Shown here piece after piece: positions 8,688 to 20,070 of a stretch of 64,000 nucleotides of DNA. Position 1 is the stretch's first letter. Each line of letters opens with the position of its first letter. A model generated the notes under the pieces. That model had not been told where the DNA came from. It worked only from the letters and a program-made list of their open reading frames with translations, and searched no databases. Where the stretch lies: positions 54,014 to 118,013 of the forward strand of contig NZ_FRCB01000010.1 in assembly GCF_900142765.1 (NCBI RefSeq), given 5' to 3'. Both the position numbers and the translations under genes were made by a program. This DNA comes from Roseovarius litoreus. GTDB lineage: Bacteria; Pseudomonadota; Alphaproteobacteria; Rhodobacterales; Rhodobacteraceae.

Positions 8688-9362
8688 TCAGACCGTTTTC
8701 CGCTTCCGCCAGTTCATGAAGCCACCCAGACCCATCGCCGTCAGCAGCAGCGGCAAGCCTGCGGGAACCGGGATTTGACCGTTCACACTCTTGCCACCGG
8801 CCCAAACGCTTATGTTGCTCACGTCTCCGGGATTATTGGTCCACCATGCGGTATACCATTCGCCCGAGGTCGGAAGCGGGGAGCCATCGAAAAGATATGC
8901 GGCAAAGAAGCTGCCCTGCTTCAACATCACGGCCGAATAGCCATAGGCGTTCAACGCCGTGGTATCGATCAGCGACCATGTTCCCGGATCAGAGCCGGTT
9001 GTGGGTGTGGTGCCTTCTGTGCCGTTTAACCCGTCAACCTGGACCGGGTCGAAGTCTCTCTTTGCGATCAGGTTCCAATCGGTCTTGCCGAATAATCCTG
9101 TCGTAGATAGAGAATTATCGGAAAAATAACCGACAAAAGTAGCTGTTTCGAATGCGCTTGCGCCGATCTGCGAAGGATTGCCACTAACTGTTCCAAAGCA
9201 ATCGCTGGAATTGCTTCCACCTCCGGTCACATCCACAACGTTGCAGGAAAGGTTGGATGTGTAAGTCGCAGTAACTGCTTCTGCGTGGGTGCTGAATGAG
9301 ATCAATCCAGCCACGGCCATGATCGCAATCGGCATCGCGTTTTTGAAATTCAGGCTGAACAT
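8688..9362 (-). CDS. VPLPA-CTERM-type surface protein
   Basis: A 224-residue secreted protein. Residues 1-29 are a signal peptide ending STHAEA. The mature body is rich in Ser, Thr, Gly and Asn and has a Cys pair (NLSCNVV and SSDCFG). The C-terminus is the tripartite sorting signal: VPVPAGLPLLL, a short membrane helix, and the basic tail NWRKRK. This is a variant of the VPLPA motif cut by XrtD. The only exosortase gene in the window lies just downstream on the same strand, so a dedicated enzyme-substrate pair is likely. A good ribosome site (AAGGGGG) precedes the start. The role of the body domain is unknown. Confidence 0.88.
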   Translation of the reverse strand: MFSLNFKNAMPIAIMAVAGLISFSTHAEAVTATYTSNLSCNVVDVTGGGSNSSDCFGTVSGNPSQIGASAFETATFVGYFSDNSLSTTGLFGKTDWNLIAKRDFDPVQVDGLNGTEGTTPTTGSDPGTWSLIDTTALNAYGYSAVMLKQGSFFAAYLFDGSPLPTSGEWYTAWWTNNPGDVSNISVWAGGKSVNGQIPVPAGLPLLLTAMGLGGFMNWRKRKTV

Positions 9363-9880
9363 CGTTCACCCCCTTTTGAAATCGTTGTGCCAGATATGTC
9401 TGGCTCAGGCGGACAGGGCTGTGTTCTGGGAAATGGCAGAATGCCCAAGGCCACGTGCAATGTCGGGATAACAATGGGAATCTTTACTTTAAAAGGGACC
9501 GGGCAAAGCAAACTCGCCACGGACAGCATCCCTCGATTGCCGAACTTGCCACATTTTCGCCTTAGTTTGGAGTCCTTTGTGCCAAAGGCCAAAAACCTCT
9601 GCCCTGCGCCCGCTTGGGTAGAAATTCACGCCCCTAAGATGAATCTCTTAACCGGCATCAATCTCTATTCCTGCGACTCGGCGCGTATTGTCTCCATATT
9701 GGAAACGCACCGCCGTTCCGGCCCCTTCATCCTGATTCGCGGGCGTGCCCCCCTTGGCGCGCGCCTGCCAAGCCAATCGCGACCGGTCATGAAAATTCTT
9801 TTCGGTATACCCGCGTATACCGTTGCCGTTTCGCCCGTCTTGCCGTATGACGCGCGGGACAGAACAAAGGTGGCTGACCC
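9363..9880. other. Divergent promoter region, VPLPA-type gene / icd
   Basis: About 520 bases without a supported gene, between two divergent starts. It holds a palindrome close to icd (listed separately at 9803-9822) and a minor dyad CCTTTG-TGC-CAAAGG at 9574-9588. The part between 9480 and 9660 is less GC-rich than the flanking genes, as expected for promoters. A frame running through it on the plus strand (from 9387) is not supported by any domain. Confidence 0.4.
9803..9822. promoter_or_regulatory. Palindrome in the icd promoter
   Basis: A perfect inverted repeat, CGGTATAC and GTATACCG, separated by CCGC. It lies about 60 bases before the icd start. The size and symmetry fit an operator for a dimeric repressor or activator, for example of the GntR type. 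No regulator gene is adjacent. Confidence 0.4.
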
Positions 9881-12094
9881 ATGCGAGACAACAACACTCC
9901 CGATATCATCTACACCAAGGTCGACGAAGCGCCCGAGCTGGCCTCGGCCTCGCTGCTTCCGATCATCCGGACCTTTGCGCAGGCCGCAGGCGTGTCCATC
10001 GGCACCAAGGACATATCGCTGGCCGGTCGCATCATCGCGGCCTTTCCCGATCATCTGACCGACGCGCAGCGCCAGCCCGACGATCTGGCCGAACTGGGCC
10101 AGCTGGTCAAAACTCCGGAAGCCAACGTGATCAAGCTGCCGAACATCTCGGCCTCGGTCCCGCAGCTTGTCGCGGCTGTCAAGGAACTGCAATCGCAAGG
10201 CTATGCGCTGCCCGACTACCCCGAAGCGCCGCAGACCGACGCCGAAAAAGACGCACGCGCGCGCTATGACGCGATCAAGGGCTCGGCAGTCAATCCGGTC
10301 CTTCGTGAAGGCAACTCGGATCGCCGCGCCGCCGTCGCCGTCAAGAAATTCGCTCAGGCCAATCCCCATTCGATGGGCACATGGTCCGCAGACAGCAAGA
10401 CCCGCGTCGCCACCATGCAGGCGAACGACTTTTATTCCAACGAACGCTCCACCACCCTGACCGAGGCACAGGCCGGCCCCGCCCGCATCGTACTGACACA
10501 ACAGGACGGCACCGAAATCGTGCTCAAGGACGGTGTCGAATATCACCCCGGCACCGTGGTCGATGCCACCTTCATGAGCGCCAAGGCCCTCGATGCCTTC
10601 CTCGCTGAACAGATCGAGGCGACCGCACGTGAAGGCACGCTTTTCTCGCTGCACATGAAGGCGACGATGATGAAGGTCTCGGACCCGATCATCTTCGGCC
10701 ATGCGGTGCGTGAATTCCTCAAGCCGGTCTTCGAGACCTATGGCGACAAGCTCACGGCGCTTGGCGTGAACCCCAATTCCGGCATCGGCGACATGATGCA
10801 GCGCGTCAAGGACAGCCCCGAGATCGTTGCCGCCATCGAAAAGGTGATGGCCGACCGTCCGCCGATGTACATGGTCGACAGCGACCGTGGCATCACCAAC
10901 CTGCACGTGCCCTCGGACGTCATCATCGACGCCTCGATGCCCGCTCTGATCCGGGCCGGCGGCAAGGGCTGGGGACCGGACAACAAGCAGCACGACACCA
11001 ATTGCGTGATCCCCGACAGCTCCTACGCGCCCGTCTATGACGAGACGATCGAATATTTCAAACAGACCGGCGCTCTGGACCCAAGCACATCGGGTGCTGT
11101 GCAGAATATCGGCCTGATGGCTCAGAAGGCCGAAGAATACGGCAGCCACCCCACCACCTTCGAAATCCCCGCCGACGGCACCGTGCGCCTGATCGCCGCC
11201 AATGGCGACGTCCTGCACGAGCACAATGTCGAAGCGGGCGATATCTGGCGTGCGGCCTCGGCCCGCAAGGCGCCGATCGAGGACTGGGTCAAACTGGCCA
11301 TCGAGCGCCAGAAGGCCGAAGGCTGCGAGGCGATCTTCTGGCTGGACGAAAACCGCGCCCATGACGCGCAGCTCATCGCCTATGTCAAACCGATCCTCGA
11401 GGCGCATGGCGTGGCCGACAAGTTCCAGATCCTCGCCCCGCGTGCCGCCACGCGCAAGACGCTGGAAACCATCCGCGAGGGCAAGGATTCCATCGCCATC
11501 ACCGGCAACGTGCTGCGCGACTACCTGACCGATCTCTTCCCGATCCTCGAGCTGGGCACCTCGGCCAAGATGCTGTCGATCGTCAAGCTGATGCAGGGCG
11601 GCGGTCTCTTCGAGACGGGCGCTGGCGGCTCGGCGCCCAAGCACGTCCAGCAGCTGGTCGAGGAAAACCACCTGCGGTGGGACAGTCTCGGGGAATTCTG
11701 CGCCCTTGGCGAAAGCCTCAAGTTCCTCGCCGATGTGCGCAGCAACGAAAAGGCCCGCGTTCTGGGCAAGGCGGTCGAAGAGGCCACGCAGGGCGTGCTC
11801 GATCATGGCCGCTCGCCCTCGCGCAAGGTCGGCCAGCCCGATAACCGCGACAGCCATTACTGGTTCGCCCGCTACTGGGCCGAGGCTCTGGCCGCGCAAA
11901 CCGAAGATGCCGACATCGCCGCGCATTTCGCGCCCATCGCATCGGCGCTGGCCGAAAACGAATCCGCGATCCTCGCAGAATTGCTGGCGGTTCAGGGCGC
12001 ACCTGCCGATCTGGGCGGCTACTACCATACCGACGCCGACAAGACCGCAGCGGTGATGCGCCCCTCGGCGACGCTGAACGGGATCATCGGCTGA
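9881..12094 (+). CDS. icd: Monomeric NADP-dependent isocitrate dehydrogenase
   Basis: A 737-residue protein, the size of the monomeric IDH family (about 740) and far longer than the homodimeric enzyme. Family blocks are seen along its length: [24 protein letters not shown] near residue 90, [15 protein letters not shown] near residue 135, SHMK-type [36 protein letters not shown] and [15 protein letters not shown]. It converts isocitrate to 2-oxoglutarate and CO2 with NADP+ in the TCA cycle (EC 1.1.1.42). The gene stands alone, with a palindrome in its promoter and a strong terminator 28 bases after its stop. A ribosome site (AAAGGTGG) fits the ATG at 9881. Confidence 0.96.
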   Translation: MRDNNTPDIIYTKVDEAPELASASLLPIIRTFAQAAGVSIGTKDISLAGRIIAAFPDHLTDAQRQPDDLAELGQLVKTPEANVIKLPNISASVPQLVAAVKELQSQGYALPDYPEAPQTDAEKDARARYDAIKGSAVNPVLREGNSDRRAAVAVKKFAQANPHSMGTWSADSKTRVATMQANDFYSNERSTTLTEAQAGPARIVLTQQDGTEIVLKDGVEYHPGTVVDATFMSAKALDAFLAEQIEATAREGTLFSLHMKATMMKVSDPIIFGHAVREFLKPVFETYGDKLTALGVNPNSGIGDMMQRVKDSPEIVAAIEKVMADRPPMYMVDSDRGITNLHVPSDVIIDASMPALIRAGGKGWGPDNKQHDTNCVIPDSSYAPVYDETIEYFKQTGALDPSTSGAVQNIGLMAQKAEEYGSHPTTFEIPADGTVRLIAANGDVLHEHNVEAGDIWRAASARKAPIEDWVKLAIERQKAEGCEAIFWLDENRAHDAQLIAYVKPILEAHGVADKFQILAPRAATRKTLETIREGKDSIAITGNVLRDYLTDLFPILELGTSAKMLSIVKLMQGGGLFETGAGGSAPKHVQQLVEENHLRWDSLGEFCALGESLKFLADVRSNEKARVLGKAVEEATQGVLDHGRSPSRKVGQPDNRDSHYWFARYWAEALAAQTEDADIAAHFAPIASALAENESAILAELLAVQGAPADLGGYYHTDADKTAAVMRPSATLNGIIG

Positions 12095-12121
12095 TCGTCA
12101 CCGCGATCCGTCACGAAAGCC

Positions 12122-12155
12122 AAAGGGCCGGCGCCGTCATGCGCCGGCCCTTTTG
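12122..12155 (+). terminator. Rho-independent terminator of icd
   Basis: A 13-bp perfect stem (AAAGGGCCGGCGC with its complement, 12122-12134 and 12141-12153), a 6-base loop and a T-run. Confidence 0.9.
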
Positions 12156-12181
12156 CATGGGGGACACCCTCGGGCACAAAG

Positions 12182-12210
12182 AAAAAGGGCGGCGCATCGC
12201 AGCGCCGCCC
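12182..12210 (-). terminator. Rho-independent terminator of katG
   Basis: On the minus strand, a 9-bp stem GGGCGGCGC with its complement (12187-12195 and 12202-12210), a 6-base loop and the run TTTTTC. It lies about 25 bases after the katG stop. Confidence 0.88.
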
Positions 12211-12233
12211 CCTTGATCATCCAAACGTGGCGA

Positions 12234-14604
<2,371 letters not shown>

Positions 14605-15537
14605 ATGAAGAACCTGACCCTCAAACAGCTCCGCTATTTCGAGGCGCTCGCCCGGCATGGCCATTTCGGCCGCGCCGCCGAGGCCTGTGCCATCTCGCAA
14701 CCCGCCCTGTCGGTGCAGATCCGCGATCTCGAGGAGTCGCTTGGCACCACGCTTTTCGAACGCGGTGCGCGGCAGGTGCGGCTGACCGCCTTCGGCGATC
14801 AGATCGCGCGGCATGTGCGCGGCATCCTTCGCTCGGTCGATGAACTGGGTGATCTGGCCCGCGCCTCTCGGGACGGTATGATCGGCCGTTTGCGCATCGG
14901 CGTCATCCCGACCATCGCACCCTATCTTCTGCCCACGATCCTGCGCGATCTCACCACCGCCCATGCCGGGCTCGATGTGCATGTCCGCGAAACCCTGACC
15001 CCCCGGCTTATCCGCGAGTTGTCCGAGGGCCGTATCGACTGCGCCATCGTCGCCTTGCCGGTGTCCGAGCCATCCTTCACCGAGGTGACGCTGTTCACCG
15101 AGACCATGATGCTGGTGCGCCCCGGATCGGACGCGGACAAGCCCGTGCCCTGCCGCGACGCCCTGCGTGAAATGCGCCTTCTTCTGCTCGAAGAGGGGCA
15201 TTGCTTCCGCGATCAGGCGCTGTCTTTCTGCAGCCTGCAATCGGCGGTGCCCCGCGACGGTCTGGATGGCAGTTCCTTGTCCACCCTGGTGCAAATGGTC
15301 GGCGCGGGCATGGGCGTCACGCTGGTTCCGGAAATGGCGGTGCCTGTCGAAACCCGCTCCGCAGATGTGTCGGTGGCCGATCTGGGTGATCCGCGCCCCA
15401 CCCGCACCGTCGGCATGATCTGGCGCAAGACCAGCCCCCTGGCCGGTCAGTTGATGGACATCGCCGAAATCGTCCGCCGTTCCGCCGACACCATGCGCCA
15501 GCGCCACGCCGCTGCCACCGCCACCGCGCCGGCCTGA
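14605..15537 (+). CDS. oxyR: Hydrogen-peroxide-sensing regulator OxyR
   Basis: A 310-residue LysR-family protein. The N-terminal winged helix is LKQLRYFEALARHGHFGRAA...QPALSVQI. The redox pair is visible as Cys200 and Cys209 in EGHCFRDQALSFC, equal to Cys199/Cys208 of the Escherichia coli protein, which form a disulfide on contact with peroxide. The position, divergent from katG, supports the call and suggests a local peroxide circuit. It ends 16 bp from the converging lacI-type gene. Confidence 0.95.
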   Translation: MKNLTLKQLRYFEALARHGHFGRAAEACAISQPALSVQIRDLEESLGTTLFERGARQVRLTAFGDQIARHVRGILRSVDELGDLARASRDGMIGRLRIGVIPTIAPYLLPTILRDLTTAHAGLDVHVRETLTPRLIRELSEGRIDCAIVALPVSEPSFTEVTLFTETMMLVRPGSDADKPVPCRDALREMRLLLLEEGHCFRDQALSFCSLQSAVPRDGLDGSSLSTLVQMVGAGMGVTLVPEMAVPVETRSADVSVADLGDPRPTRTVGMIWRKTSPLAGQLMDIAEIVRRSADTMRQRHAAATATAPA

Positions 15538-15553
15538 GCCGCCCCGCCGCCGT

Positions 15554-16594
15554 TCAGGCGGGCGGCGGCCCAAGCGTGCCGCGCAGCCGTAGATCGGTCT
15601 GCAATTCCACGCTTTCAGCCACGGGGACGCCACTGCGCAGCGCCTCGATCAGCATTTGCGCCGCCTGCCGCCCCATGGCCCGATGCGGCACATGCACCGT
15701 GGTCAGCGGCGGCTCCACAAGCGTCGCGATCTCGATATCGTCGAAGCCGGTGATCGACACGTCTCCGGGCACATGCAGCCCCATCTCGCGCGCCATCTGC
15801 AAGGCGCCCACCGCCAGCACGTCATTGCCGCAGATAACCGCCGTGGGGCGCGGCACCCGCCGCATCAGCTTGGCAAAGGCCTGCCGCCCATGCTCGATCG
15901 AATAGCGCGTCTGGATCAGCGGCAGCGCCTCGGCATCCAGACCACGCGCCGCCATCGCCTCGCGCAGCCCCGCCACCCGCTCTCGGGCGCGGTCATTGCC
16001 GTTGATGTCCGCGCTGATCATCGCCAGATCCCGGTGCCCCGCCCGGATCACCTCTTCGGCCAGCATCCGCATCGCCTTGCGATTGTCGAAACCGATCGAC
16101 GGGCGCGGATTGTCCGCATCATGCACCCAGGCCGCCAGAACCGGCACGCCCCGTCGCTCCAGAAACTGATACAGCGCCTCGCTGCGGTCATGCCCGATCA
16201 GCAACAGCGCATCCGCCCCCCGTGCCACCAGCGCGTGGATCTGCTCATCCTCCACCTGCGGCCTGTAGGCCGAGGACGCCACCAGAAGCGTCAGCCCATT
16301 GTCGCGCAACTCTTCCTGAAAGGCCTGCATCGCGCGGGCGAAAATCGCGTTTTCCATCGTCGGAATGATCGCACCCACGGTACCTGTGCGCCGCGCCGCC
16401 AGCGCCCGCGCGCCGAAATTCGGCGAATAGCCCAATTCCTGCACCGCCTTGAGAACGCGTTCGCGCGTCGCCTCCACCACCCTGTCAGGCGAATTCAGGC
16501 AGCGCGAGACCGTCGCGGTCGACACATTCGCCCGCTCGGCCACATCGGCCAGCGTCGGCAGGCCGGGTAGGGTATCGCTCTTGTCGTCGTTCAT
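15554..16594 (-). CDS. LacI-family regulator of the DHPS operon
   Basis: A 346-residue LacI/GalR regulator. The helix-turn-helix and hinge are at residues 15-65 (TLADVAERANVSTATVSRCLN, then YSPNFGARALAARRTGTVGAIIP). A periplasmic-binding-like effector domain follows (DALLLIGHDR, VICGNDVLAVGAL, ITGFDDIEIA). It is divergent from a TRAP transporter and dehydrogenase operon, with two LacI-type palindromes between them, so it very likely controls that operon and itself. The start MNDDKSD at 16594 is preferred; ATG at 16618 would add eight residues. The effector is inferred to be DHPS or a product such as sulfolactate. Confidence 0.9.
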   Translation of the reverse strand: MNDDKSDTLPGLPTLADVAERANVSTATVSRCLNSPDRVVEATRERVLKAVQELGYSPNFGARALAARRTGTVGAIIPTMENAIFARAMQAFQEELRDNGLTLLVASSAYRPQVEDEQIHALVARGADALLLIGHDRSEALYQFLERRGVPVLAAWVHDADNPRPSIGFDNRKAMRMLAEEVIRAGHRDLAMISADINGNDRARERVAGLREAMAARGLDAEALPLIQTRYSIEHGRQAFAKLMRRVPRPTAVICGNDVLAVGALQMAREMGLHVPGDVSITGFDDIEIATLVEPPLTTVHVPHRAMGRQAAQMLIEALRSGVPVAESVELQTDLRLRGTLGPPPA

Positions 16595-16676
16595 TCGTGT
16601 CCGTTGGTTCGGGCGCATCCCGTGTCGCGCGTCCGTCGCTGCATAGGGGCAACCGAGACTGAGTGATAGCACATTA

Positions 16677-16712
16677 TGTAAGCGCTTGCATGCAATTTTG
16701 TAAGCGCTTACA
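16677..16712. promoter_or_regulatory. Tandem LacI-type operators
   Basis: Two palindromes: TGTAAGCGCTTGCA at 16677-16690 and the perfect TGTAAGCGCTTACA at 16699-16712. The central AAGCGCTT is typical of LacI/GalR operators. Their centres are 22 bp apart, about two helical turns, so two dimers could bind the same DNA face. They lie between the divergent lacI-type gene and the transporter operon. Confidence 0.85.
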
Positions 16713-16757
16713 TTATTCTCGAATCATCGGTCCTGACCGGTGAGAGGGAGGTACTTC

Positions 16758-16973
16758 ATGTTTTTGCTGCTGGCGGCCGTCTTCTTCGGCGTCTTCGCGA
16801 CCAATGTGGCGATCGGCTCGGCCCGCGGCGTGGTTTTCCTGAACGATGTGGGGGAAATGCTCATGCTGTTCGCAGCAGTGGCATCCTTCGTTGTGGCCGT
16901 CCTGCGCAGCGAAGCCGCCCGCAACCGCAAAAGACACGCACAGGACATCCAAGGGAGGAACGACAATGAATAA
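16758..16973 (+). CDS. Small two-helix membrane protein, first gene of TRAP operon
   Basis: A 71-residue protein with two membrane helices (residues 1-20 and about 33-53) and a basic, polar tail (RSEAARNRKRHAQD). GGGAGG lies just before the ATG at 16758. It overlaps the start of the TRAP binding-protein gene by 8 bases, which implies translational coupling. No domain is recognised. A role in assembly or energising of the transporter is a guess from position only. Confidence 0.7.
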   Translation: MFLLLAAVFFGVFATNVAIGSARGVVFLNDVGEMLMLFAAVASFVVAVLRSEAARNRKRHAQDIQGRNDNE

Positions 16974-18114
16974 AGAACAAAAGGAACTTGCCTCGCAAGA
17001 GCGCCGCAATTTCATGAAGCTCGCCGCCACCGGCAGCTTCACGGCGGCTCTCGTGGCAGGTGCAAGCGGTGTGCTGTGGTCATCCGCGGCCACGGCCCAG
17101 ACCGCAAACGAAGAGCGCGAGCGTGAACAGGCCGCCGATCACGTCATGACGCTGGCCACCGAATATGTCATCGGCACAACGCGCAGCTATCCGATGATGC
17201 AGCTGGACTTCAAAGAGAACATCCAGAACGCCACCAACGGCAAGGTCTATGTGAAACTGGCCCCCGGCGGTCAGCTGGGCGTCGGCTCGGCCCTGGCCCA
17301 GAAGGTGCAGGGCGGCACGGTCAATGCCGGTCAGTTCTCGCTGTCCAACTTCGCCCCCTTCGCCCCGGCGGTCGACCTGATCAACATGCCCTATTTCTGC
17401 GGCGCCAATCAGCGCTTCGTGAACCTCGTGACGTCCGACATCTGGAACGCCGAGGTCAACGCCATGGTCGAGCAGCGTGGCTTCAAGCCGCTCTTCTACT
17501 TCTGCATCGACCCGCGCGTGATGGCCGTGCGCAAGGGCGGCGGCGGCCCGATCATGACACCGGGCGACCTTGCCGGCGTCAAGTTCCGCGTGCCCGGCTC
17601 GCAGATGCTCCAGCAGTTCTACCGCATGGCGGGTGCCAACCCCACGCCGGTCGCATGGGGCGAAACCCCCTCGGCGATCAAGCAGGGCGTGGCCGATGCT
17701 CTCGATCCTTCGGTGGGCGCGCTCTATGCCTTCGGCTTCAAGGACATCCTCAGCCACGTGACCTTCACGCAGGCCGTTCCCGACAGCCAGTGCTACGCCT
17801 GCAACCTCGAATGGTTCAACTCCCTGCCCGGCGACGTGCAGGACGGGCTGGCATGGGCGTCCGAGATGACCTTCCACCAGAACCTCGCCAAGGTGCCGTC
17901 CTCGCGCGCCTTCGCAATGGCCGAAATGGCCAAGTCCGGGGTCGAATTCCACTCGCTCAGCGCCGATCAGCTGACCGAATGGAAGGAAACCGCAGGCTTC
18001 CAGCGCTCCGAATGGGATCCCTTCAAGACCGAGCTGGCCGGCTCGATGGAGACCTTCGACAAGCTGGCCGAAGCCGCGGGCACACAAGGCAAGTACTACG
18101 TGCACGACGCCTGA
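16966..18114 (+). CDS. TRAP transporter substrate-binding protein (DctP family)
   Basis: A 382-residue periplasmic binding protein. A Tat signal is visible (QERRNFMKLAATGSF) with cleavage near SSAATAQT. The mature part has the DctP pattern: YPMMQLDFKENIQNATNGKVYVKLAPGGQLG and LAGVKFRVPGSQMLQQFYRMAGANPTPVAWGET, which holds the Arg that usually binds an acid group. By its neighbours it would capture 2,3-dihydroxypropane-1-sulfonate (part of hpsKLM). The start at 16966 has AAGGGAGGAA five bases upstream. A strong hairpin follows the gene. Confidence 0.9.
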   Translation: MNKEQKELASQERRNFMKLAATGSFTAALVAGASGVLWSSAATAQTANEEREREQAADHVMTLATEYVIGTTRSYPMMQLDFKENIQNATNGKVYVKLAPGGQLGVGSALAQKVQGGTVNAGQFSLSNFAPFAPAVDLINMPYFCGANQRFVNLVTSDIWNAEVNAMVEQRGFKPLFYFCIDPRVMAVRKGGGGPIMTPGDLAGVKFRVPGSQMLQQFYRMAGANPTPVAWGETPSAIKQGVADALDPSVGALYAFGFKDILSHVTFTQAVPDSQCYACNLEWFNSLPGDVQDGLAWASEMTFHQNLAKVPSSRAFAMAEMAKSGVEFHSLSADQLTEWKETAGFQRSEWDPFKTELAGSMETFDKLAEAAGTQGKYYVHDA

Positions 18115-18124
18115 TCCCCATCGC

Positions 18125-18149
18125 CGCCGGGCGCGTTCTGCGCCCGGCG
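18125..18149 (+). terminator. Hairpin between binding-protein and permease genes
   Basis: A perfect 10-bp GC stem (CGCCGGGCGC with GCGCCCGGCG) and a 5-base loop, 10 bases after the dctP-type stop and 63 bases before the small-permease start. There is only a TT after the stem. Such internal hairpins in transporter operons often protect the binding-protein mRNA or cause partial termination, giving more binding protein than permease. Confidence 0.7.
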
Positions 18150-18212
18150 TTGCCATAACAGTCGATCAATGCACCGGGTCCGCGTCACGGCGTCCGGACG
18201 GGAAAGGACGAC

Positions 18213-18719
18213 ATGCTTCAGGCACTGGACAAAAACGCGGAACGATGGGCGCTGCTGGTGTTCTACGTGATGCTCGTGGTGACCATGGCGGTCGAGGTGC
18301 TGCGCCGCGAACTCTTCTCCTATTCCTCGATCTGGGGCGAAGAGATCGTGCGCTATTCCTTCATCTATCTCGCGTGGATTGGGGCTGCCGCCGCCGTAAA
18401 GGAACGCGGCCATATCCGCATCGACGTGATCATGCATTACCTGCCCCCGCGCGCCAAGGCGCTGCTCTATATCTTCGGGGACATGGTGATGGCCGCCGTT
18501 GCCGTGATCGCGGTCTACTGGTCCTGGGAAACCGTCATGGTCTCGGCCAAGTTCGGATCGGTCAGCCACGGTCTGCGCGTGTCGATGATCTGGTTCCTGC
18601 TGGCGGTGCCCATCGGGTTCAGCCTGATGCTGCTGCGCCTCGCCCAATCCTTCCTGCGCGATCTGCGCGCCCTTCGTGACGGCACGCCCGTTTACGAAGG
18701 CGACAAGCTGTTCGACTGA
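18213..18719 (+). CDS. TRAP transporter small permease (DctQ family)
   Basis: A 168-residue inner-membrane protein with four predicted helices (about 15-37, 52-70, 90-112, 130-152). The DctQ hallmark WGEEIVRYSFIYLAWIGAAAAVKERGHIRID is complete and spans residues 35-70. It pairs with the large permease that follows 13 bp downstream. The start at 18213 follows GGAAAGGA. Confidence 0.9.
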   Translation: MLQALDKNAERWALLVFYVMLVVTMAVEVLRRELFSYSSIWGEEIVRYSFIYLAWIGAAAAVKERGHIRIDVIMHYLPPRAKALLYIFGDMVMAAVAVIAVYWSWETVMVSAKFGSVSHGLRVSMIWFLLAVPIGFSLMLLRLAQSFLRDLRALRDGTPVYEGDKLFD

Positions 18720-18732
18720 GGGGGCGCGTAAC

Positions 18733-20058
18733 ATGTGGCAGACCCTCAACACATCGGTCGAACTGGGCTGGGATTTCTACGTTCCGGTGATCCTTTTCGT
18801 CGTGCTCTGCGCGCTGGCCATCCCCGTCTGGGCGGCCATCGGCGCCTCGGCCATTGTCATGCTCCTGATGTCCGGCGCCTTGCCGCTCTCGCTGGTGGGC
18901 GAAAGCCTGTTCGACGGCATCGACGCCTTTGCCCTGACCGCCGTCCCGCTTTTCATCCTCACCGGCGACGTGCTGGTGCGCACCGGCCTGTCACGCAAGT
19001 TTCTGGATGTGGCCGAGGCGCTGACCTGCTTTGCCAAGGGCGGGTTCGGCTCGGCCACGGTGCTGGTCTGCGGGATGTTCTCGGCAATCTCCGGCTCGGA
19101 TGCGGCAGGTGCTGCCGCCGTGGGCCGCATGACGATCGACCGGCTGGTGGAATCCGGCTATCCGCGCCCCTATGCCTGTGCGCTGGTGGCCGCGGGCGCC
19201 TGTACCGGCATCCTCATTCCGCCCTCCATCGCCTATATCATCATCGGCCTTGTTCTGGGCATTTCCGCCTCGACCCTCTTTCTGGCCGCCGTGATCCCCG
19301 GCATCGCGATCCTCGTGTCGATCCTCATCACCAATATCGTGGTCAACCGCATCTACAATTACGAAGGCGGTGGCGGCATCGGCTTCGGTGAATGGCTGCG
19401 CAATCTGGGCGGTGCGCTGGCGCGTGGCTGGTATGCCTTCATCGTGCCGGTCATCATCTTCGGCGGCATCTTCTCGGGCAAGTTCACCCCGACCGAGGCC
19501 GGCGCCACCGCCGTGATCGTCACGATCTTCCTGGGCTTCGTTCTGGGCACGCTTAAGCTGGCGGATTTCCCGGCGATGCTGGTCAGTTCCGCCAAGGTCA
19601 ATGGCGTGATCCTTCCGATCATCGCCTTTTCGCTGCCGCTCGCTCAGGCACTGGCGATCCTCGGCGTGCCGCAGGGCTTCGTTCAGGGCGTGACCTCGAT
19701 CACAGATGAACCGGCCATCCTGATCCTGCTGATGATCTTCATCCTGATCGCTGCCGGCTGCGTGATGGAGACGACGCCCAACATCGTGATCCTCGCCCCG
19801 ATCCTCAAGCCGCTGGCCGACAATATCGGGATGAACGAGATCCAGTTCTGCGTGATGATGATCACCGCGCTTGGCGTGGGCTTCATCACCCCGCCGCTTG
19901 GTCTCAACCTGTTCGTTGTGTCCGGCCTCACCGGCGAATCCATCCTCAGGATCGCCGTGCGGGCCGTGCCGTTCGTGTTCTTCATGCTGATCGTGGTTCT
20001 GCTGATCGCCTATGTGCCCGCATTGTCCACGTCGCTCCTGCCTGACATCTACAAATAG
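18733..20058 (+). CDS. TRAP transporter large permease (DctM family)
   Basis: A 441-residue polytopic protein with about 12 membrane helices. The DctM signatures are AVPLFILTGDVLVRTGLSRKF, FSAISGSDAAGAAAVGRMTI and LIPPSIAYIIIGL, and near the end FITPPLGLNLFVVSGLTG. It forms the Na+-driven permease with the small subunit. The start MWQTLNTS at 18733 is preferred over an upstream frame-open start inside dctQ because GGGGGCG precedes it. The next gene starts 12 bp on, so one operon. Confidence 0.92.
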   Translation: MWQTLNTSVELGWDFYVPVILFVVLCALAIPVWAAIGASAIVMLLMSGALPLSLVGESLFDGIDAFALTAVPLFILTGDVLVRTGLSRKFLDVAEALTCFAKGGFGSATVLVCGMFSAISGSDAAGAAAVGRMTIDRLVESGYPRPYACALVAAGACTGILIPPSIAYIIIGLVLGISASTLFLAAVIPGIAILVSILITNIVVNRIYNYEGGGGIGFGEWLRNLGGALARGWYAFIVPVIIFGGIFSGKFTPTEAGATAVIVTIFLGFVLGTLKLADFPAMLVSSAKVNGVILPIIAFSLPLAQALAILGVPQGFVQGVTSITDEPAILILLMIFILIAAGCVMETTPNIVILAPILKPLADNIGMNEIQFCVMMITALGVGFITPPLGLNLFVVSGLTGESILRIAVRAVPFVFFMLIVVLLIAYVPALSTSLLPDIYK

Positions 20059-20070
20059 GACTCACATTCA

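Noticed and set aside
9378..9394. Sigma-54-like site (TGGCAC and a TTTCA five bases on) before the VPLPA-type gene on the minus strand
   Set aside because: The essential GC of the -12 element is missing and the site overlaps the ribosome-binding site, leaving no room for a leader.
9665..12028. A very long open frame on the minus strand opposite icd
   Set aside because: It mirrors the codon pattern of icd in a GC-rich genome, has a low-complexity His/Asp/Gly/Arg make-up and no domain. The same holds for long minus-strand frames opposite clpB (44053-46749) and the FkbM and fusion genes (46746-49454), and a plus-strand frame opposite katG (12153-14492).
16740..16757. Upstream in-frame start for the small membrane protein
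   Set aside because: It would place the start on the ribosome site GGGAGG and add polar residues before the membrane helix.
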